From contig NZ_SUPW01000002.1 in NCBI RefSeq assembly GCF_013337285.1, positions 558,001-622,000 on the forward strand: a DNA stretch of 64,000 bases, given 5' to 3'. Numbering within the stretch: position 1 is the stretch's first letter; each line of letters begins with the position of its first letter. A program made the translations under genes and the position numbers. The DNA is from Agrobacterium tumefaciens. GTDB lineage: Bacteria > Pseudomonadota > Alphaproteobacteria > Rhizobiales > Rhizobiaceae. The notes beneath the pieces are model-generated. The model did not search any database. It was not told where the DNA came from and saw only the letters and a program-made list of their open reading frames with translations. Positions 29,096-37,486 of this stretch are shown piece after piece.

Positions 29096-31105
29096 TCAGT
29101 CCTTGCGATAGAGACTGCCGAGCGGCTTTTTCAAGAGGCTTTCGCGCAGCGACGGGCGTGTATCGGCCGGCGTGGGACCACTTTGCGTCTGCATCTGGAA
29201 ACCGGCTCGGCGCAAGTCGTTGACGGCGCCAGAGGCGCTGTCCATCCTCTCCGGGTTTTGTGGCTGTGGCGATGTGCGTCCGGGCAGCATGTCCGGGCGG
29301 TAAGGCTCATAGCCCTCCGTTGCGGGCGTTCCCAATTCTCGCTTCCAGCGATCAATATCGTCCGCTTCTCCGGGTGCCACCAGCGATTCCGGCAGATCGG
29401 AAAAGGCCGCTTCAACGCTTTGCTGGAAGCCGGTGATGACTGGCCTCGCTGTGGCCCGCATGCGGGTGACGATGCTGTTGAGGTCGACGGTGTCGGGTGT
29501 TTCGTGGGGCGCGTGGCTCACCGTACCGCTCGCCTTCGGTAATTTGATTGTCGGCACACGGTCGAAGCGCATGCGCATCGGCACGCCTACCGCTTCACCG
29601 AAGGCGATCGCCTCGCCATTGCCGATGGAGGAAAGAAAGCTGGTGGTCGAGGCCGAGGCGTTCGGCACGGCCGACAGAATGATCTTCTGGTCGATCTCGT
29701 TTGACAGCCGCATGGCAAAAACGGTCGAGCATTGCGACAGGATGGTCTGATCCAGCTCGCTTGGCCGCTGGCTGATGACGCCGAGTGAAATGCCGTATTT
29801 GCGGCCCTCCTTGGCGATCTGGGCGATGGATTGCCGGGTCGGGAAAAAGCCGCGCTCGGGATCGGCCGGGACATAACGGTGGGCTTCTTCGCAGACGACA
29901 AGCATATGCAGCGAGCCGCGTGCCAGAACCGCTAGTTCGAACGACATGCGGCAGAGAACGGAGACCACCGAGTTCACCACTTCGGAGGGAATACCCGACA
30001 GCTGGAACACTGAAATCGGCTTGCCTTCCCCCGGAATACGGAAGATATGCGCCACCGTTTCCAGAATGGTGTCGCTGATCGTATTGCTGGAGAACATGAA
30101 ATTATAGCGCGGGTCGTTGATGGCCGAGAGGATGCGGCCTTTCAGGGAGCGGAGCGCCGGCTTTTCGCCGCGTCCTTCCAGCCGCCCGATACGCTCGTCG
30201 ATGGAAGCCAGAAGATCAGCCATGCGGTAGGGCACCGGCGAATCCGGTGTGATCGCGCTCTTGTCGGAGGTGCGGCGGACGGCGGAACCATCCGTTCCGC
30301 GAAATACCTTTTTCGCCTCGGGTATGACTTCACGCAGGACATCCATCTCTTCCGGCACGGGCTTGCGACCACGGAAAACCACTTCCGCGAATTCCTCAAG
30401 GCGCATCAGCCAGAAGGGAAGGTCGAGCGTATCGGTATCGATGACGACCGAATGATCGGGAAAGGCGGCTGCGAATTCATTGTGCGGATCGAGAATGAGG
30501 ACGCGCAGTTTCGGGTCCGTTTCGATCGCCTTGTTCAAGAGCAGGGAAACCGCAGTGGTCTTGCCGACCCCGGTCGAACCGACGACGGCGAAATGTTTCG
30601 AAAGCATCTGCGGAATATTGATGGCCGCGCCGATCGTATCATCCTGCGTCAGCTTGCCAATGACGCAGCTGTCACGTTTGCCGCTGTCGTAAATCTTGGC
30701 AAGGTCGGCGGTGCGGATGCGATGCGCGACTGCGCCGAGATAGGGGTAACGGGAAATGCCGGTGGAAAACCGTTCGCTGCCGTCTTCGGTGCGGTAAATT
30801 TCGCCCACCAGTTCCACGTCGATCAGCAACCTGTTCGACTTCTCCGACGACCAGTATTCTTCGCCGGTGCGCATGGAAAAGACCAGCGCCGTAACACGGC
30901 TCGTGCCCATTTCGATGGAGATCAGGCGCCCGACAGACCAGAGCTGGGCGACATCGGTTGAGCCCATCTCTGTTTCGGCGGCGATGGTCGCATGGGCGCC
31001 ATTGCAGGCGATGACGCGGCCAAGCATGCGGTTTGCCGGTTGCTGGCCGGATCGCCGTTCGTTGTCGTCCATGGGGGACGCTTTATGAAACTCGTCGTTA
31101 TTCAC
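29096..31105 (-). CDS. HerA-like ATPase (DUF87/FtsK-type translocase)
   Basis: Up to 669 aa. An N-terminal HAS-barrel (about 25-130: LGRVIACNGAHATIAAE) is followed by a RecA-like ATPase with Walker A VVGSTGVGKTT (176-183 core), LILDPHNEF and a Walker B-type MLVVCEEAHRYVP. It also has LGVISQRPSELD. The C-terminal about 130 residues are low-complexity. In archaea and some bacteria HerA works with the nuclease NurA in end resection; no nuclease gene is adjacent here. The frame starts with GTG at 31105; ATG 31072 is equally possible, and neither has a good ribosome-binding site. Confidence 0.85.
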   Translation of the reverse strand: MNNDEFHKASPMDDNERRSGQQPANRMLGRVIACNGAHATIAAETEMGSTDVAQLWSVGRLISIEMGTSRVTALVFSMRTGEEYWSSEKSNRLLIDVELVGEIYRTEDGSERFSTGISRYPYLGAVAHRIRTADLAKIYDSGKRDSCVIGKLTQDDTIGAAINIPQMLSKHFAVVGSTGVGKTTAVSLLLNKAIETDPKLRVLILDPHNEFAAAFPDHSVVIDTDTLDLPFWLMRLEEFAEVVFRGRKPVPEEMDVLREVIPEAKKVFRGTDGSAVRRTSDKSAITPDSPVPYRMADLLASIDERIGRLEGRGEKPALRSLKGRILSAINDPRYNFMFSSNTISDTILETVAHIFRIPGEGKPISVFQLSGIPSEVVNSVVSVLCRMSFELAVLARGSLHMLVVCEEAHRYVPADPERGFFPTRQSIAQIAKEGRKYGISLGVISQRPSELDQTILSQCSTVFAMRLSNEIDQKIILSAVPNASASTTSFLSSIGNGEAIAFGEAVGVPMRMRFDRVPTIKLPKASGTVSHAPHETPDTVDLNSIVTRMRATARPVITGFQQSVEAAFSDLPESLVAPGEADDIDRWKRELGTPATEGYEPYRPDMLPGRTSPQPQNPERMDSASGAVNDLRRAGFQMQTQSGPTPADTRPSLRESLLKKPLGSLYRKD

Positions 31106-31274
31106 GTCTTATCCCGGTACATGCGGATGATCGCGGTGGTTCGGGCAGTATCTGCGCTTTCGATCATAAAAGATTATATTTAACAACAGGTGTATCAATT
31201 GGGTTCGAAAATTTCGTCAACGGTACTTTTTGGGTAATAAAAGAAGTGGCTGCCGATTTTTTCCGCAATATGCG

Positions 31275-31303
31275 TTGACGGCTTATGGTTTTGTGGCTAA
31301 CAC
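31275..31303 (+). promoter_or_regulatory. Candidate sigma-70 promoter of the ilvB leader
   Basis: TTGACG at 31275-31280, a 17-bp spacer and TAACAC at 31298-31303. Transcription would start at about 31310, one or two bases before the leader-peptide ATG at 31312, implying a leaderless message. Confidence 0.55.
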
Positions 31304-31311
31304 TCCGGCCC

Positions 31312-31368
31312 ATGAAAAATCTTAACGTACTTATCGTGGTGGGACGGCGCATGGGCAGGATGGTGTAA
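31312..31368 (+). CDS. ilvB operon leader peptide (attenuation)
   Basis: An 18-codon ORF, MKNLNVLIVVGRRMGRMV, with clustered Leu, Val, Ile, Val, Val codons at positions 4-10. This is the classical regulatory-peptide composition for branched-chain amino-acid biosynthesis. It is followed by a 9-bp hairpin (GCGCATGGG 31347-31355 with CCCATGCGC 31385-31393) and by a terminator at 31400-31423, before the acetolactate synthase gene. Ribosome stalling on these codons when charged tRNAs are scarce would favour read-through. The first hairpin includes the last leader codons, as expected for a pause structure. Too short to be found by length-based gene calling. Confidence 0.82.
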   Translation: MKNLNVLIVVGRRMGRMV

Positions 31369-31399
31369 CCATCCGGCGAAAGCACCCATGCGCTGAACG

Positions 31400-31423
31400 A
31401 GGCTCCTCTAGGGGCCTTTTTTT
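31400..31423 (+). terminator. Attenuator (intrinsic terminator) before ilvB
   Basis: The 7-bp stem AGGCTCC/GGGGCCT (one T-G pair) with a TCTA loop at 31400-31417, followed directly by a T run to 31423. It lies 32 bp after the leader-peptide stop and 64 bp before the ilvB ATG, so it can only act as an attenuator. Confidence 0.85.
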
Positions 31424-31486
31424 ATGTCTTCAAACAGGCCTTCGGGCTCCTCGATATCCAAAGCCAATGCGGGATGGAAACAGGCA

Positions 31487-33280
31487 ATGACGGATAAGGA
31501 CAATACGGAAAACAGCAATCGCATGACAGGTGCGGAGATCGTGCTCAAAGCGCTGAAGGACAATGGCGTCGAGCACATCTTCGGTTATCCCGGCGGTGCC
31601 GTGCTTCCGATCTATGACGAGATTTTCCAGCAGGAAGACATCCAGCATATTCTCGTTCGCCACGAGCAGGGTGCCGGCCACGCCGCCGAAGGTTATGCCC
31701 GCTCCACCGGCAAGGTCGGCGTCATGCTCGTCACGTCAGGTCCCGGCGCCACCAATGCGGTAACGCCGCTGCAGGATGCGCTGATGGATTCCATTCCGCT
31801 CGTCTGCCTTTCCGGCCAGGTTCCGACATCGCTGATCGGTTCTGACGCGTTTCAGGAATGCGACACTGTCGGCATCACGCGCCCCTGCACCAAGCACAAC
31901 TGGCTGGTAAAGGACGTCAACGAGCTGGCTGGCATCATCCATGAGGCCTTCCGCATCGCCCAGACGGGTCGTCCCGGTCCCGTCGTTGTCGATATTCCGA
32001 AGGATATCCAGTTCGCCACCGGCACCTACACGCCGCCTTCCGCTGCCGTTCAGCAGAAAAGCTACAAGCCGAAGGTTCAGGGCGACCTCAATGCCATTCA
32101 CGCTGCCATCGACCTGATGTCCAAGGCGAAAAAGCCGGTTTTCTACACCGGCGGCGGCGTCATCAATTCCGGCCCGGACGCGACCCGGTTGTTGCGCGAA
32201 CTGGTGGAGCTGACCGGTTTCCCAATCACCTCGACGCTGATGGGTCTCGGCGCTTATCCGGCATCCGGCAAGAACTGGCTCGGCATGCTGGGCATGCACG
32301 GTTCTTACGAGGCCAATATGACGATGCATGATTGCGACGTTATGGTCTGCGTCGGCGCGCGTTTCGACGACCGGATTACCGGACGCCTGAATGCGTTTTC
32401 GCCGAACTCCAAGAAGATCCATATCGATATCGACCCGTCCTCGATCAACAAGACGGTGCGTGTCGAGGTGCCTGTTATCGGTGATGTCGGCCATGTTCTG
32501 GAAGATATGGTTCGCCTGTGGCGCGCTTTGCCGAAGAAGCCGGAAAAAGCCCAGACGGCGGACTGGTGGTCGCAGATCGAGCGTTGGCGCGCCCGCAACT
32601 CCTTCGCCTACAAGAATTCCAAAGATGTCATCATGCCGCAATATGCCTTGCAGCGGCTTTATGAGGCATCGAAGGGACGCGAGACCTTCATCACGACAGA
32701 AGTCGGCCAGCACCAGATGTGGGCGGCGCAGTTCTTCGGTTTTGAGGAGCCGAACCACTGGATGACGTCGGGCGGTCTCGGCACCATGGGTTACGGCCTG
32801 CCGGCGGCGATCGGCGTGCAGGTCGCGCATCCCGAAGCGCTGGTCATCGACATTGCTGGCGATGCCTCGATCCAGATGTGCATTCAGGAAATGTCCTGCG
32901 CCATTCAATACGGCCTGCCGGTGAAGGTTTTCATCCTCAACAACCAGTATATGGGCATGGTGCGGCAATGGCAGCAATTGCTGCACGGCAACCGCCTGTC
33001 GAACTCCTATACCGAAGCCATGCCTGATTTCGTCAAGCTGGCGGAGGCCTATGGTGGGGTCGGCATGTATTGCGACGATCCGAAGGAGCTGGACGACAAG
33101 ATCGCCGAGATGATCGCTGTCAACAAGCCGGTTATCTTCGATTGCCGCGTTGCCAATCTTGCCAATTGCTTCCCGATGATTCCGTCTGGTAAAGCCCATA
33201 ACGAGATGCTGTTGCCGGATGAGGCGACGGATGAAGCTGTTGCCAACGCCATCGATGCCAAGGGCCGTCAGCTAGTCTGA
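31487..33280 (+). CDS. ilvB: Acetolactate synthase, large catalytic subunit
   Basis: A 597-aa ThDP- and FAD-dependent enzyme that starts valine, leucine and isoleucine synthesis by condensing pyruvate with pyruvate or 2-oxobutyrate. It has the N-terminal GYPGGAVLPIYDEI, the RHEQGAGHAAEGYAR glutamate region that activates ThDP, SGPGATN, and the ThDP/Mg motif GDASIQMCIQE..NNQYMGMVRQW. I chose ATG 31487 because an upstream in-frame ATG at 31424 sits on the end of the attenuator T run, without room for a ribosome-binding site. ilvH follows 19 bp on. Also named ilvI in related genomes. Confidence 0.97.
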   Translation: MTDKDNTENSNRMTGAEIVLKALKDNGVEHIFGYPGGAVLPIYDEIFQQEDIQHILVRHEQGAGHAAEGYARSTGKVGVMLVTSGPGATNAVTPLQDALMDSIPLVCLSGQVPTSLIGSDAFQECDTVGITRPCTKHNWLVKDVNELAGIIHEAFRIAQTGRPGPVVVDIPKDIQFATGTYTPPSAAVQQKSYKPKVQGDLNAIHAAIDLMSKAKKPVFYTGGGVINSGPDATRLLRELVELTGFPITSTLMGLGAYPASGKNWLGMLGMHGSYEANMTMHDCDVMVCVGARFDDRITGRLNAFSPNSKKIHIDIDPSSINKTVRVEVPVIGDVGHVLEDMVRLWRALPKKPEKAQTADWWSQIERWRARNSFAYKNSKDVIMPQYALQRLYEASKGRETFITTEVGQHQMWAAQFFGFEEPNHWMTSGGLGTMGYGLPAAIGVQVAHPEALVIDIAGDASIQMCIQEMSCAIQYGLPVKVFILNNQYMGMVRQWQQLLHGNRLSNSYTEAMPDFVKLAEAYGGVGMYCDDPKELDDKIAEMIAVNKPVIFDCRVANLANCFPMIPSGKAHNEMLLPDEATDEAVANAIDAKGRQLV

Positions 33281-33299
33281 GCCGGGAGAGGAAAAGGAC

Positions 33300-33872
33300 A
33301 TGAACGCACACCTACAACCCACCGGCTCCGCCTATTTCATTCAGAAGGAAACGGCTGCCGTCGAAAATCACACGCTGTCGGTTCTCGTCAGCAACGAGCC
33401 GGGCGTTCTCGCCCGGGTCATCGGCCTGTTTTCCGGCCGGGGCTACAATATCGAAAGCCTGACGGTTTCGGAAACGGAACATGAGGCGCATCTGTCGCGC
33501 ATCACCATCGTCACGCGTGGCACGCCGATTGTGCTGGAGCAGATCAAGGCGCAGCTGGAGCGTATCGTGCCGGTGCACCGGGTTCTCGATCTCACCGTCC
33601 GCGCCCGCGAACTCGGGCAGGAACGGCCAATCGAGCGCGAAGTGGCGCTCATCAAGGTCGCCGGTTCGGGTGAGGCCCGCGCCGAGACGCTTCGCCTCGC
33701 CGACGCGTTTCAGGCCAAGGTAGTGGATGCGACTGTCGAGCATTTCATCTTCGAAATCACCGGCAAGTCATCGAAGATCGACCAGTTCGTCGCCATCATC
33801 AAGCCGCTCGGCCTGATCGAGATCTGCCGCACGGGGATTGCCGCGATGAACCGCGGTTCGCAGGGGATGTAA
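33300..33872 (+). CDS. ilvH: Acetolactate synthase, small regulatory subunit
   Basis: A 190-aa subunit with an N-terminal ACT domain (HTLSVLVSNEPGVLARVIGLFSGRG) that binds valine for feedback inhibition, and a C-terminal domain ending in the family's KPLGLIEICRTGIAAMNRG. It has an N-terminal extension of about 20 residues. Same operon as the catalytic subunit. A terminator hairpin follows at 33907. Confidence 0.96.
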   Translation: MNAHLQPTGSAYFIQKETAAVENHTLSVLVSNEPGVLARVIGLFSGRGYNIESLTVSETEHEAHLSRITIVTRGTPIVLEQIKAQLERIVPVHRVLDLTVRARELGQERPIEREVALIKVAGSGEARAETLRLADAFQAKVVDATVEHFIFEITGKSSKIDQFVAIIKPLGLIEICRTGIAAMNRGSQGM

Positions 33873-33906
33873 TCTCCGCACGTCAGGCAAATGCCTCGGA
33901 ATTATC

Positions 33907-33939
33907 CAAGCCCGCGCTACGTCGCGGGCTTGTCGTTTT
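33907..33939 (+). terminator. Hairpin terminator after ilvH
   Basis: A 10-bp perfect stem CAAGCCCGCG/CGCGGGCTTG (33907-33916 with 33923-33932), a 6-base loop, then TCGTTTTC. The T run is interrupted, so it may be less efficient. It sits between convergent genes. Confidence 0.7.
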
Positions 33940-33944
33940 CCTAG

Positions 33945-35153
33945 CTACCGTCCGGTGCGTTTTCCAAAGGGAATGATGCGTGCGTTTCCGGTCCTGCCTG
34001 GGTTTTGCGGCGGGTCATCCGCAGGACGCGTCACGACGAGACGGCCGCCGGTACCTTCGGCCAACGCCTCGCTTTCTCGCATTTTGCGAAGCCTGGCTCG
34101 GGCTTCCGGCGTCGCCGTGCCGATCAGTCGTTCAACGCCGTTGACGCCACCCGGGACCGTGAGCCGGCGTTCGAGATCCTGCGCCATATAGCCATGTTGA
34201 CGAGAGTAGCGAAGGGTTAGCTGATAGCAATCCGGCATGCCTTCTTCGGCGTTCGCTTCGACATGGCGAACCCGGTAGGAAACGGAGTCGTCTTCTATCC
34301 CGAAGATGTCGCCATCGGGGATGATATATCCGTTTTTCTGGGTGGCAATTTTGATGAAAGTGAGCGCGCCTTCATACAGTTCGGGCCATGGAACGGGAGC
34401 GGCTTCCACATGGATTTCCCGCCCGATATAGTCTGCCGCCCCCAAGGTATGAATGCCGACATATTGCCCCGTCGTTCCCCGGGGCGGCTCCTCACCGCAA
34501 ATGCAGGGATGAACCGTCAGCGGGCCGATAGGCTCTCCCACCAATGTCGTGAAATTGTCGGGCGAAAACACCATGTTGCTCTGGGTCCAGTGGATCAGGC
34601 TTGCCGACATGCCTGTGCAGATCGTTTCGCAGGCAATTGACAGGACTTTGATCCGCTCGAGAAACTCGGCAAGCGAATGGCCGGGTTGGTGCATGCCGAG
34701 TTCGTCGAACAGGCTCGAAATACCTTTTTCCCGGATCACGCCGCCAAATACACCGTGCTGTACATAGACGAGCAGATGGGATTTGTGATGTCTGATACGG
34801 TCTGTGGCATCGGGCACCAGCATGGTGGAGATTGGTGAGCTGAGCGTGCCAGCAAAAACGCTGTGATCCGCCGACCCGGCTATGAATTCGACGGTGACCT
34901 GAAGATCGTTCGGCCCGAACATCTGTACATAGGACGAAGACATTCCGGGGCATGTCAGGGGAATGCCGAGCCGGTTGAACACGGTCTGGAACTGCTTGAC
35001 CAGATCCGGTAGTGGCGAGGAGGGGATGTTGCCTTCCAAAAGGATGGCTGCTTGCATCTGGTTGGTATATTTCCCGATCATAATACTGGTGATCCCGATG
35101 AGTATGACAGTATCATCGTGCATCCGGGTTGCGCTCTCGTAAATAGAACTCAC
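33945..35153 (-). CDS. 402-aa protein of unknown function (possibly DUF4261-like C-terminal half)
   Basis: I do not recognise this protein with confidence. Up to 402 aa, no signal peptide or clear membrane helix. The N-terminal half has alternating strands (MQAAILLEGNIPS..., LQVTVEFIAGSA, HLLVYVQHGVFGG). The region around 235-300 (YVGIHTLGAADYIGREIHVE, then YIIPDGDIFGI) resembles the glycine/acid pattern of DUF4261 domains; this is a weak match from memory. The last about 50 residues are Arg/Pro/Gly-rich and disordered. The start is uncertain: MHDD at 35120 or MQAA at 35057 are alternatives. Upstream DNA is markedly AT-rich, which suggests acquisition or a strong promoter. Confidence 0.6.
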   Translation of the reverse strand: MSSIYESATRMHDDTVILIGITSIMIGKYTNQMQAAILLEGNIPSSPLPDLVKQFQTVFNRLGIPLTCPGMSSSYVQMFGPNDLQVTVEFIAGSADHSVFAGTLSSPISTMLVPDATDRIRHHKSHLLVYVQHGVFGGVIREKGISSLFDELGMHQPGHSLAEFLERIKVLSIACETICTGMSASLIHWTQSNMVFSPDNFTTLVGEPIGPLTVHPCICGEEPPRGTTGQYVGIHTLGAADYIGREIHVEAAPVPWPELYEGALTFIKIATQKNGYIIPDGDIFGIEDDSVSYRVRHVEANAEEGMPDCYQLTLRYSRQHGYMAQDLERRLTVPGGVNGVERLIGTATPEARARLRKMRESEALAEGTGGRLVVTRPADDPPQNPGRTGNARIIPFGKRTGR

Positions 35154-35400
35154 GCAATTTAATCAATGTAACATTTTTTATTTGTCTGTAATTAAGATCA
35201 TTAGCATTATTGTATATTTATATATGTCGTGCGTATATTTCTTTCTTTTTGCCTTGGTATCTACATTTCAAAGACAGCCCGTCGGGCATTGGAGTTTCTC
35301 CAAATCCGGTTCCGCTCCGAAAGCTCGATCCGCCGCTGTCAGCCGTTCGGCCTGCGGTTTGTCGCAGCCATCCCAGCGCGCCTTCGGTTGATGGATTTAT
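35154..35400. other. AT-rich divergent intergenic region
   Basis: About 250 bp between two divergent genes. Roughly the first 100 bp is strikingly AT-rich against a GC-rich genome and offers many promoter-like hexamers in both directions. An ORF reads through it in frame with the ArsR gene, but the predicted residues are not protein-like. No repeat or RNA gene is seen. Confidence 0.5.
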
Positions 35401-35420
35401 ATTCAACCATATGGTTGACT
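35401..35420. promoter_or_regulatory. Candidate ArsR operator, site 1
   Basis: ATTCAAC-CATATG-GTTGACT. The inner 16 bp (35403-35418) are a perfect palindrome. It lies 39 bp upstream of a second site of the same design. Confidence 0.65.
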
Positions 35421-35439
35421 TTCTGGGTCGGTGGGTTAT

Positions 35440-35459
35440 ATTCAACAACATGGTTGAAT
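35440..35459. promoter_or_regulatory. Candidate ArsR operator, site 2, overlapping the start codon
   Basis: ATTCAAC-AACATG-GTTGAAT: 7-bp arms with a 6-bp spacer, the same arms as site 1. The ATG of the spacer is the start codon of the ArsR gene (35450), so repressor binding would block transcription at the gene's own start. Confidence 0.65.
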
Positions 35460-35818
35460 TATCTGTTCCACAACTCGACACTGTCTTTCATGCTCTTGGC
35501 GACGCGACGCGACGCACGATGCTGCGGGACCTTTCTTTTGGCGAACGAACGGTAAGCCAGTTGGCCGAGCCGTTCGACATTTCGCTCGCCGCAGCCTCCA
35601 AGCACATCAAAGCGCTTGAGAATGCCGGGCTTATCCGCCGTGAGGTGAGGGGGCGCACCCATGTGTGCCGACTTGCGCCCGAACCTCTGGCGCAGGCGCA
35701 TGAATGGCTGGGCTTCTACCGGCAGTTCTGGAACAGCCGTCTCGATATTCTTGAGCAGATGCTCCGGGAGGATGAGCAGGGGAAAACCCCTGCAAATGGA
35801 GGAAATGACAATGGCTGA
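35450..35818 (+). CDS. ArsR/SmtB-family transcriptional regulator (first ArsR-SRPBCC pair)
   Basis: A 122-aa winged-helix protein. LDTVFHALGDATRRTMLRDLSFGERTVSQLAEPFDISLAAASKHIKALENAGLIRREVRGR is the standard ArsR DNA-binding domain. The recognition helix is SLAAASKHIKAL. It lacks the metal-binding cysteines of metal sensors, as is typical of ArsR proteins paired with SRPBCC proteins. The ATG at 35450 lies in a palindromic operator; an in-frame ATG at 35411 lies in the other operator. The stop overlaps the next gene by 8 bp. Confidence 0.88.
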   Translation: MVELSVPQLDTVFHALGDATRRTMLRDLSFGERTVSQLAEPFDISLAAASKHIKALENAGLIRREVRGRTHVCRLAPEPLAQAHEWLGFYRQFWNSRLDILEQMLREDEQGKTPANGGNDNG

Positions 35819-36344
35819 TATCGCAATACCCGACATCTATGGCCGGCTCGTGGAGCCTGCGACCCTGAAGATCGAACGGCTGTTGCCGGGACCGATTGAG
35901 CGGGTGTGGGCCTATCTGACCCAAAGCGATCTTCGTCGCCGCTGGCTGGCATCAGGCGAAATGCGGCTGGCGCCCGACGCGCCATTCGAACTGGTCTGGC
36001 GCAATGACGAGCTTTCCAATCCGCCGGGTCGCCGGCCGGAGGGCTTTTCCGAAGAGGAAAAGATGGCGTCCCGCATCATTACCGTCGTTCCGCCGCATCG
36101 CCTTGTCTTCAGCTGGGGCGAAGGCGGGGAGGTGTCGATCGAACTCCAGTCCCGCGGCAGGGATGTGCTTCTGACGCTGATTCATCGTCGGCTTTCGGAT
36201 CGGAAGAGCAAGCTCGATGTCAGTTCCGGCTGGCACGCGCATCTCGATATTCTTGCGGACCGCCTTCAGGAAAAGGAGCCCGGCCCCTTCTGGGATGCAT
36301 GGCTGAAACTGAGAAAAGAGTATGAGCAGCGCATAACTTCATAA
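35811..36344 (+). CDS. SRPBCC/AHSA1-domain protein (first pair)
   Basis: A 177-aa START-like protein. ATLKIERLLPGPIERVWAYLTQSDLRRRWLASG is the typical AHSA1 opening, and the C-terminus SSGWHAHLDILADRL is also characteristic. The fold encloses a hydrophobic ligand cavity; the ligand is unknown. The start ATG 35811 has GGAGG eight bases upstream and overlaps the ArsR stop, so both are made together. The repressor may respond to the ligand or stress this protein handles (inference). Confidence 0.87.
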   Translation: MADIAIPDIYGRLVEPATLKIERLLPGPIERVWAYLTQSDLRRRWLASGEMRLAPDAPFELVWRNDELSNPPGRRPEGFSEEEKMASRIITVVPPHRLVFSWGEGGEVSIELQSRGRDVLLTLIHRRLSDRKSKLDVSSGWHAHLDILADRLQEKEPGPFWDAWLKLRKEYEQRITS

Positions 36345-36477
36345 AATACGTCAAGCCTGACGGCGCGGCTGGTCCGCGCCGTTCAAAGGGAGGCTTAGCG
36401 CGGTAGCTCCGGCTCTCACCTTCTGATTCAACCGCCTCAGCGCCCGATTCCGAAATGTCTCTTAACCCCTTGCTCCA

Positions 36478-37323
36478 TCAGAGCATTTCCAGTGCCGTCT
36501 TTCGCGTTGGCAACGGGAAGGCGGCATCGAGAGCGGTCCAGTCTTCGTCACTTATTTCAAGATCGGTCGCACCGCGGTTTTCTTCCACACGGGAGGCGCT
36601 GGCGGATTTCGGGATGGCGATGACGCCGTCTCTTTCCAGCAGAAAGGCCAGCGCCAGTTGCGCCGGGGTCGCCTGATAGGCCTTGGCGATGCGGATGAGT
36701 TCGTGGTTCTTCAGGATGCGGCCCTGCTCGATGGGGGAGTAGGCCATCAGCGGTACACCGCGCTCTTGGCACCAGGGCAGCAGCGAGAACTCGGGGCCGC
36801 GCCGCGACAGGTTGTAGAGGACCTGATTGGCGGCGCAGTTTTTGCCATCTGGCACCGCGAAAAGCTCTTCCATGTCGTCGGTATCGAAATTGGAGACGCC
36901 CCAGTTGCCGATCTTGCCGTCGCTCTTCAATCTTTCGAAAGCCGCCACCGTTTCGTTCAGCGGGTGTTCGCCACGCCAGTGCAGCAGATAGAGGTCGATA
37001 TGATCGGTGCCGAGCCTTGCAAGGCTGCGCTCGCAGGCCTCCACCGTGCCTTTGGCGCTGGCGTTCCACGGATAGACCTTGCTGACCAGAAACACGTCGT
37101 CACGATGGCCGGCAATTGCCGTGCCGACCACCTCTTCGGATCGGCCATCGGCATACATCTCGGCGGTATCGATCAGCGTCATGCCGAGATCGATCGCCTT
37201 GCGGATGCTGTCGATCTCCTGAGACGCGGACGATCTGTTTTCTCCCATGTTCCAGGTGCCGAGGCCAAGGGCTGGAACCTCTTTTCGAGATGGCAGGGTA
37301 ACGGAAGGAATGTCGTCATACAT
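36478..37323 (-). CDS. Aldo/keto reductase
   Basis: A 281-aa NADPH-dependent (beta/alpha)8 reductase. The catalytic tetrad is visible: Asp and Tyr in [10 protein letters not shown], Lys in LVSKVYPWN, His in LYLLHWRG. The cofactor-binding [13 protein letters not shown] near the C-terminus supports NADPH use. Substrate is unknown. ATG 37323 gives the family's usual N-terminus ([17 protein letters not shown]); the longer frame overlaps the divergent promoter region. Confidence 0.92.
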   Translation of the reverse strand: MYDDIPSVTLPSRKEVPALGLGTWNMGENRSSASQEIDSIRKAIDLGMTLIDTAEMYADGRSEEVVGTAIAGHRDDVFLVSKVYPWNASAKGTVEACERSLARLGTDHIDLYLLHWRGEHPLNETVAAFERLKSDGKIGNWGVSNFDTDDMEELFAVPDGKNCAANQVLYNLSRRGPEFSLLPWCQERGVPLMAYSPIEQGRILKNHELIRIAKAYQATPAQLALAFLLERDGVIAIPKSASASRVEENRGATDLEISDEDWTALDAAFPLPTRKTALEML

Positions 37324-37486
37324 TGTTTCGCTCCAGCGGTTGTCGGGGGAGAATAGCCCTTTGTGCTGACTTCTCAAACCCGGCACGGGTGGGATCGATC
37401 CATCAAAAAAATTGACCCCGGCCATCGGCTTGCCGGGCTGGTTTGATAGTGGTCGGGTGGGTAGGGTCTCTTTCACAGGAGAAATC

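Noticed and set aside
31424-31486. Upstream ATG (31424) as the ilvB start
   Set aside because: It lies at the end of the attenuator T run with no space for a ribosome-binding site, and would add a non-conserved tail.
31736-33199. 487-aa frame antisense to ilvB
   Set aside because: Composition-driven shadow; the + strand acetolactate synthase is unmistakable.
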